DNA from: Streptomyces sp. NBC_01353
GTDB taxonomy: Bacteria > Actinomycetota > Actinomycetes > Streptomycetales > Streptomycetaceae
DNA length: 64,000 bases
Assembly (NCBI RefSeq): GCF_036237275.1
Contig: NZ_CP108352.1
Span: 2,046,001 to 2,110,000 of the forward strand
Direction of reading: 5' to 3'
The position numbers and the translations under genes are program-made. The notes below the pieces were generated by a model. It searched no databases. It had not been told where the DNA came from and saw nothing but the letters and a program-made list of their open reading frames with translations. Positions 60,501-64,000 of the stretch are shown in pieces. Positions within the stretch are counted from its first letter, which is position 1; each line of letters starts with the position of its first letter.

Positions 60501-61373
60501 CACGAGATGACCGAGGCCCGGGACGTCCGGATGGGCATGTACGGGCACTCCAACCAGGTCGCCCACCACGTCCCGTACATGTACAACGCGGCCGGGCAGC
60601 CCTGGAAGACGCAGGAGAAGGTCCGCGAGGTGCTGTCCCGGCTGTACACCGGCAGCGAGATCGGGCAGGGCTACCACGGTGACGAGGACAACGGCGAGCA
60701 GTCCGCCTGGTATCTCTTCTCCGCGCTCGGCTTCTATCCGCTGGTGATGGGCAGCGGGGAGTACGCGATCGGCTCGCCGCTGTTCAGCAAGGTGACGGTC
60801 CGTATGGACAACGGCCGCAAGCTGGTCGTCGAGGCGCCGCGCAACAGCGCGAAGAACATGTACGTCCAGGGTGTGAAGGTCGACGGCCGGCAGTGGAACT
60901 CCACCGCGCTGCCGCACGAGCTGCTCGCCAAGGGCGGCACGCTGACGTTCGAGATGGGTCCGAGGCCCTCGGCGTGGGGCACGGGCGCGAACGCGGGCCC
61001 GGTCTCGGTCACCCCGGAGGGCAAGGCTCCCTCGCCTCGCACGGACGCGATCACCGGCGTCGGGCCGCTCTTCGACAACACCTCGGCCACGGAAGGCGCC
61101 GTCGCCACCGTGGACCTGCCGGTGGCGAAGCCGGTCCGGGCCGTCCAGTACACGCTGACCACGTCCGTACGGGACAAGGCGCCGGCCGGCTGGGTCCTCC
61201 AGGGCTCGACCGACGGCACCACCTGGAAGGACCTGGACCGGCGCGCGGGCGAGTCGTTCGCCTGGGACCGGCAGACCCGGGTCTTCTCGGTCGCCGCATC
61301 GGGCTCGTACGCGAAGTACCGGCTCGTGGCCGCCGCACCGGGCACGCTCGCGGAGGTCGAACTGCTCGGTTAG
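57555..61373 (+). CDS. secreted GH92 alpha-mannosidase with discoidin-like domains
   Basis: The 1272-residue protein has a signal peptide (LTAAALVAASALVLGSVPSV, cleavage after AQA). An F5/8 type C-like domain follows (about 60-230; WIEFDLDEPVKVVTYALTSA, RDWTLQGSADGKEWKVLDTR), then a second sandwich (about 240-400). The GH92 catalytic part (about 420-1140) has GFNFWTPVTNAASKSWLYEY, NNGFWDTYRTTWPAYSFLTP, ETHEGLSWSLEGYLNDYGIA, VIHEMTEARDVRMGMYGHSN and YHGDEDNGEQSAWYLFSALG, with the acidic base pair and calcium residues. A last F5/8-like domain closes it. GH92 enzymes are calcium-dependent exo-alpha-mannosidases acting on N-glycans or mannans. It is divergent from ngcEFG. Confidence 0.92.
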   Translation: MEPRIRTRSGSRNHPLTAAALVAASALVLGSVPSVAQALPGQTDTRAQEFTTSFEADENQPTWRNTVEVGADGAKRTSGVDGGFASGIPGNVTDRVTELRASGENAGAGETKENLVDLQPGTKWLVFEPTAWIEFDLDEPVKVVTYALTSANDAAERDPRDWTLQGSADGKEWKVLDTREGQTFAKRFETRTYDLANDTAYAHYRLEVTKNGGAGLTQLADVQFSNGDTSTPVPEEMRSQVDRGPGGSPTAKANAGFTGKRALRYAGTHKADGRAYSYNKIFDVDTRIARDTELSYRVFPSLPETDLNYPATNVSVDLAFTDGTYLSDLRAVDSHGGLLTPQGQGAAKRLYVNQWNQVSSRIGAVAAGRTVDRILVAYDSPKGPAKFQGWIDDVALKAKAPEKRLDRLSDYASTTRGTNSSGSFSRGNTFPATAVPHGFNFWTPVTNAASKSWLYEYARANNADNLPAVQAFAVSHEPSPWMGDRQTFQVMPSAAAGTPATDRVGRALAFRHEKETAKPHLYGVTFENGLKAEITPTDHAAMMRFTYPGEDASVVFDNVTEEGGLTLDPATSSFTGFSDVKSGLSTGASRMFVYGVFDAPVTGSAAQGVKGHLRFDAGADRTITLRIATSLISVDQAKANLAGEIREGTRFEQVRGRAQDAWDRILERVEVEGATYDQLVTLYSSLYRLYLYPNSGFEKVGGKNQYASPFSPMTGPDTPTRTGAKIVDGEVYVNNGFWDTYRTTWPAYSFLTPNKAGELVDGFVQQYKDGGWISRWSSPGYADLMTGTSSDVAFADAFVKGVDFDAEAAYEAALKNATVVPPSRGVGRKGMETSPFLGYASTETHEGLSWSLEGYLNDYGIAKMAQALHKKTGKKRYQEEATYFLSRAQSYVSLFDSQAGFFQGRDLKGDWRVPSAQYDPRIWGYDYTETNGWGYAFTAPQDSRGLARLYGGRKGLGQKLDTYFSTPETASPEFVGSYGSVIHEMTEARDVRMGMYGHSNQVAHHVPYMYNAAGQPWKTQEKVREVLSRLYTGSEIGQGYHGDEDNGEQSAWYLFSALGFYPLVMGSGEYAIGSPLFSKVTVRMDNGRKLVVEAPRNSAKNMYVQGVKVDGRQWNSTALPHELLAKGGTLTFEMGPRPSAWGTGANAGPVSVTPEGKAPSPRTDAITGVGPLFDNTSATEGAVATVDLPVAKPVRAVQYTLTTSVRDKAPAGWVLQGSTDGTTWKDLDRRAGESFAWDRQTRVFSVAASGSYAKYRLVAAAPGTLAEVELLG

Positions 61374-61392
61374 CCGAGGCGTGAACGCGAGA

Positions 61393-61424
61393 GGGCCGCA
61401 CTCCCCGTGAGGGGGGTGCGGCCC
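61393..61424. terminator. bidirectional terminator between GH92 and aconitase genes
   Basis: GGGCCGCACTCCCC (61393-61406) pairs with GGGGGGTGCGGCCC (61411-61424) with one wobble and a GTGA loop, followed by a short T-rich stretch. It lies between the two convergent stops. Confidence 0.85.
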
Positions 61425-61443
61425 TTCGCTGCTACCGGATCCT

Positions 61444-64000
<2,557 letters not shown>

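Noticed and set aside
57786-60917. A 1043-codon open frame on the minus strand, and similar long frames at 2921-5098 (+), 46794-49421 (+) and 32560-35130 (-).
   Set aside because: They lie antisense to clear genes (GH92, PepP, dxs, hemG and others) and have low-complexity Arg/Val/Gly/Asp-rich translations without domains. Such frames arise from GC-rich third codon positions.

Overview
The window is about 64 kb of chromosomal DNA from a Streptomyces-type actinomycete. GC content is very high, third codon positions are almost all G or C, GTG starts are common, gene pairs often overlap at GTGA or ATGA, and many encoded families are typical of the genus: DUF3000, TIGR04222, HemQ, a ROK7B7-like regulator, an NgcEFG transporter and an MsiK-dependent transporter layout. 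The right half follows, as far as I remember it, the order of the S. coelicolor SCO6045-SCO5999 core region (MNIO protein, heme genes, rnd, fadAB, dxs, xylFGH, rok7B7, ngcEFG, aconitase). I saw no rRNA, tRNA, CRISPR array, insertion sequence or secondary-metabolite cluster.

Left part (1-13.7 kb): a GNAT acetyltransferase tail, treZ (trehalose synthesis), a DUF4239 membrane protein, an M24 aminopeptidase, a LysR regulator divergent from a CTP-synthase-like amidotransferase, a secreted poly-gamma-glutamate hydrolase, a kinase and a VOC protein. It continues with a small zone of damaged genes at 9.0-11.3 kb (a membrane protein with an in-frame stop, a frameshifted two-domain TerD protein, a truncated WXG100 protein), then a BenE transporter and a quinone oxidoreductase. 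That oxidoreductase is translationally coupled to a 34-residue stand-alone Lsr2 DNA-binding domain in the murC-msrB operon.

Middle (13.7-44 kb): housekeeping and stress genes (murC, msrB, ribD-like reductase, zapE, osmC, PhoX-like phosphatase, PPK2, polysaccharide deacetylase, an AIM24-ABC transporter operon, PTH2). Next is a two-gene unit of a DUF692/MNIO iron oxidase and a TIGR04222 membrane protein with a Cys/Gly/Ser tail. The heme genes hemQ-hemG and hemE surround a DUF4349 lipoprotein, a CoA-disulfide-reductase-like flavoprotein carrying an inserted interspersed repeat, and a secreted RTX-like protein. DUF3000, an orphan LuxR response regulator, rnd and the beta-oxidation operon fadAB follow.

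Right part (43.5-64 kb): an LCP cell-wall enzyme, a NYN protein, an APC permease, dxs, and then a sugar-uptake region: xylFGH, the ROK regulator, the ngcEFG transporter (without its own ATPase) and a divergent secreted GH92 alpha-mannosidase. It ends with the aconitase gene, whose 5' end lies outside the window. Strong stem-loops sit at most operon ends.

The most interesting items are the MNIO/TIGR04222 pair as a possible cysteine-modification system on a membrane protein, the 45-nt interspersed repeat read in frame inside an enzyme, the stand-alone Lsr2 domain, and the operators around the sugar genes.
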